Source: Ostreococcus lucimarinus CCE9901 (taxonomy: Eukaryota > Chlorophyta > Mamiellophyceae > Mamiellales > Bathycoccaceae). Taken from it: a stretch of DNA of 64,000 nucleotides. Position numbers and translations under genes: made by a program. The stretch lies in contig NC_009356.1 in the NCBI RefSeq assembly GCF_000092065.1, positions 558,001 to 622,000 of the forward strand, read 5' to 3'. Positions within the stretch are counted from its first letter, which is position 1; every line of letters starts with the position of its first letter. Of this stretch, positions 61,508 through 64,000 are shown piece after piece. Below the pieces are notes generated by a model. The model made no database searches, was not told where the DNA came from, and was given only the letters and a program-made list of their open reading frames with translations.

Positions 61508-62362
61508 ATGGAGATTGCTTCTAAATATCAGGAGATAATTCGCGAAGTCATCAAAAATGTATCCGTACGTTGCCACGGGCTTTCACGCCAGTCCAAGTGT
61601 TCAGTACCACAAACAGGCAGAATTCACAGCGGAACACGTGAACGGGGAAGTTTTGAAACAACTCGAAAAGGCACGTACATTACAAGCGCTTGTTTCACGT
61701 TCTTGAACATCGTGGCAATAGTCGTGGGAACATAAATTGCTTCAGTCTGGCGCTCTTTCCGTGAACTCCGGTCTGAAAACCGCGCCGATAATACCTCACA
61801 GGGGTGACGCTTGCAGCAAAAGCATCGACGAGGATGACAAGTTCGTAGCACTTCAACTCGCTTCAACTTGTAGACTCACTGTCTTCATAGTAAACTGACA
61901 ACTGGAACGAGTGAACTTCAAGAAGTTGGACACGCAGCACCCAACCCCAAGGTAATACTTTTTCAACGGGTTATTTCAATATGTATTAAACAAGGTCATA
62001 CTCATAGGACGAGACGGGCACCAAACGAAAGGTTGAAATGTCGTGTTGTGATTATTTCAACTTCTTACTTTGCTTGTAGCGTGAAACTGACAAACCAGCC
62101 GTGCCTGATCTCGGCCAGGACGAAGTGATAAGCACAGATAGCGAAGATGATAATCTTGGTAAGCATTCACCTTTCATCGATAATCGTCTGTCATATTTTG
62201 AGTGTAGAAACGGAACCTGTTACTTCAAATTTGGTGCTTAGTCAGTTTGAGAAAGTGGGGAGAACAAAGAATAAATGGAAGTGTGCGTTCAGGGATGGTG
62301 TCATGTTACTAAATGGGACTGAGTATGTGTTCGGTAAGGCTACTGCGGAATTTCTTTGGTGA
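61508..62362 (+). CDS. TFIIA-L: TFIIA large (alpha/beta) subunit
   Basis: Multi-exon. Exon 1 61508-61558 (MEIASKYQEIIREVIKN), 46-bp intron, then YHKQAEFTAEHVNGEVLKQL, then after another intron ALWRSFRELRSENR: together the N-terminal four-helix part (family V-Y-x-x-V-I-x-D-V...V-L-x-x-L-x-x-L-W). An acidic linker (VPDLGQDEVISTDSEDDN) leads to the C-terminal beta-barrel NLVLSQFEKVGRTKNKWKCA and DGVMLLNGTEYVFGKATAEF, ending LW, which is unmistakable for TFIIA alpha/beta. TFIIA stabilises TBP on promoters, complementing the TAF4 gene in the same window. Middle exon borders are approximate, and the linker is short. Confidence 0.85.
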
Positions 62363-62497
62363 CTTTTGTTCGTTCTCTTGTCCATTGTTACTAGAAATCT
62401 TTTTGTGCGACAAGCTGCGTATTTCTTCGTAGCAATATTTTGATTGTTACGGAAGACCGAGCAAATCGCTCTGTTATTAAAGCGTTCCCCCAACTCG

Positions 62498-63220
62498 CTA
62501 CAAAGAAGTAAGCGCTCTTCGACGACCTACTTCGTCTTCTAGCATGGCGTTTGCTGACTTAAGGAGACCAGAATAGTCATGCGAAGCTATCCGTAGCAGT
62601 TCAAGAAGGCAGTGCTTTATGTCGACAATTCGGACGTCTGAAGTAGTCTCAAATTTCATGCACCTGTGAAACGAACAGTATGCCGAGTCGAATTGTAACT
62701 GTCGACGAACTTGCTGATACCCACTCGAACTTGCCTCAGTTTCGAAGTTTGGAGAAGCTGTCTTTGCTCTCAGCAGAAGTTTTCGAAAGTTTGAGCTACC
62801 AGGGCGCGCGTCGCATTGACACTTCAACTCGGTGATTCTTGAGCGGGCGCGGTTGATTTCATGAGTCGCACCCTCGACATCTCGCTTGAGACTAGACATC
62901 TCTTTTTCATAAGCACGGCAAGCGGCAACGAGTTCTGTTAGCTTTTCTACGTTCACGGCCTTTTTCACTGAACAAAACTTTAAGAGTATCTTTAGTTTGA
63001 TAAACTGCACGCACTGCTAGATATTTGCATGTCTTCTTCCGAAATTCGTAGATGATCCTAAAGCGCGTCAGTTCTACACGAACTTCGAACTTCTTCAAAG
63101 TATACCTGCACGCTCTTCAGCAAATTGTCTTCGAACATCGTCAACCGTGACTTTGGTTTGAGCGCGACGTGCGCGTTGCGAGTCTAGTATAGAAGGTTTT
63201 ACGATATCATATACAGCCAT
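62498..63220 (-). CDS. Unrecognised coiled-coil protein, three or more exons
   Basis: Exon 1 from the ATG at 63220 (MAVYDIVKPSILDSQRARRA) to a donor near 63107, then a short exon (DHLRISEEDMQISS), then a long one starting MKKAVNVEKLTELVAACRAY. Introns are about 48 bp. The middle is a long heptad coiled coil (EMSSLKRDVEGATHEINRAR), and the end (VRIVDIKHCLLELLRIASHD) is helical. About 210-215 residues. I cannot name the family; kinetochore or centrosome-type coiled coils are possible, but that is a guess. It is convergent with TFIIA. Confidence 0.5.
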
Positions 63221-63273
63221 ATATGACTGAGGGCCTTGACAACAACATGTTTCGTTTCTTTGATTTTATATGT

Positions 63274-63423
63274 CATATCCGTATGTATTACTTTCCACGC
63301 CCTAATGTATGGGGTGTTAGCACTTCTCGATCGCCACGCGCGCGTTGTGGCGTCGTCGCGAGTTATTAGCACTTCGACGGCGCGCACATATTAGGGACGT
63401 GGAAAGTAATACATACTGATATG
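63274..63423. mobile_element. 150-bp MITE-like element
   Basis: Terminal inverted repeats at 63274-63299 (starting CATATCCGTATG) and 63398-63423 (ending CATACTGATATG) match at 25 of 26 positions, and similarity continues inward with a one-base shift. The interior is GC-rich and holds a second inverted motif (TTAGCACTTC at both 63317 and 63366, direct). 21 bp of the right end recur at 31870-31890. Confidence 0.75.
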
Positions 63424-63556
63424 TGAGTAAAAATAAGTCGTCGCGCGGTTTGTCGAAGAGTTCAGCTGACCCTGACGAGAAAGCAGGCAGCAACATAGAA
63501 GGCGATAAACCATCGCGGCAGCTTCAGGGTCCGCGGGAAGGACTTTACTTGGACCG

Positions 63557-64000
63557 ATGCGATTGAATCCGTGCAGTTGCCAAGGAAGGCCGACTGGTGT
63601 ATCACATACTGGACGCTCAAGTGTACCACCTTCTGTGCGTCCACGAAATACGTCGTTCAATAGTTCATCACTCTTGAATTCAAGACAGTTAGCACGTGGT
63701 GAAGTGCGCTGCGCCTCATTGATACACAATCTCAGTCACGCTTTAAAGAGCGGAAAAATATCTGCAGTCGAGCTCACCAGCGCCTACCTTGATAGGGTGA
63801 GTAGCAATGTCATGACTCACCCACACACGGCTTGAACTGACTCTTTGGGGATAGATACGCTCAATAGATAACACTATTGGGAGTTTCGTACAGGTGGATT
63901 TTGCTGGTGCTATCGAACAGGTGAGAGTGTGCTCTGATACCATGTCCTTTGTTCAGAACTCAGTTTCTCGCACAGGCGAAACAAATTGATTCACGTATTG
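63557..64000 (+). CDS. gatA: Glutamyl-tRNA(Gln) amidotransferase subunit A, 3' partial
   Basis: Exons 63557-63796, 63855-63920 and 63976 onward, cut by the window end; introns 58 and 55 bp. GatA is the amidase of the GatCAB complex that makes Gln-tRNA(Gln) from Glu-tRNA(Gln) in organelles. The first 50 residues are basic and Ser/Arg-rich (organelle targeting). They are followed by LSHALKSGKISAVELTSAYL-DR and, after splicing, IRSIDNTIGSFVQVDFAGAI-EQ, AKQIDSRI, which matches the GatA N-terminal helices. The catalytic Ser-cisSer-Lys region lies beyond the window. Confidence 0.85.

Overview
This is a nuclear contig of a photosynthetic eukaryote. It carries plastid proteins (DXS, a ClpR subunit, a PsbP-domain lumen protein), a mitochondrial ATP synthase beta subunit, an ER Hsp70 ending HDEL, kinetochore, peroxisome, TFIID and Pol III subunits, and genes split by very short GT-AG introns (mostly 46-58 bp). 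Several families are plant/algal in flavour, such as a SANT-domain protein with its C-terminal Met-Pro-rich motif and a Gly-Phe-Trp repeat protein. My best guess is a unicellular green alga. The mix of intron-poor genes with low-GC genes full of tiny introns recalls the 'big outlier chromosome' of mamiellophyte picoalgae, but that is inference from sequence character only.

Layout. (1) Bases 1-10623: the 3' part of a giant type I polyketide/fatty-acid synthase gene in one open frame. It is built from very GC-rich, almost identical repeated cassettes joined to lower-GC unique pieces, has no acyltransferase domain, and ends in a carrier domain plus a predicted C-terminal membrane anchor. (2) 10.7-12 kb: three palindromic 23-bp tandem repeats and a gene with a possible zinc-binding DNA-binding domain. 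(3) 12-32 kb: UTP20, an AP-1 mu chain, a SANT protein, BiP, a broken CAF1 deadenylase, NDC80, a PhyH-type oxygenase, a small two-exon gene, UTP18 and a DBP8/DDX49 helicase. UTP20, UTP18 and DBP8 all act in 40S ribosome assembly. (4) 31.7-46.4 kb: a zone of nested inverted repeats, a bacterial-type aconitase (AcnB) with a mitochondrial leader, deoxynucleoside kinase, ASNSD1, an alpha/beta hydrolase, GPN1, PEX6, SRP receptor alpha and ClpR. (5) 46.9-64 kb: DXS, a Gly-rich protein, TAF4, mitochondrial bL17, zeta-COP, a PsbP-domain protein, an SRP9-like gene, a small RRM protein, ATP synthase beta, RPC3, eIF2 alpha, a ureidoglycolate-lyase-like cupin, the TFIIA large subunit, a coiled-coil protein and the start of gatA.

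Most genes lie head to head or tail to tail with 50-550 bp between them, so many intergenic stretches are probably shared bidirectional promoters. I found no rRNA, tRNA or CRISPR feature. Two clean MITE-like elements (58669-58799 and 63274-63423) and a composite inverted-repeat zone (31829-32129) mark mobile-element activity.

The most unusual feature is the synthase gene. Its in-frame cassette duplications, the chimeric ketosynthase made from two sources of different base composition, and the loss of every acyltransferase suggest recent homogenisation or shuffling of modules, or a collapsed or misjoined repeat in the assembly. Other points worth checking are Thr in place of the regulatory Ser at the eIF2 alpha phosphorylation site and an apparent 18-nt intron in the cupin gene.
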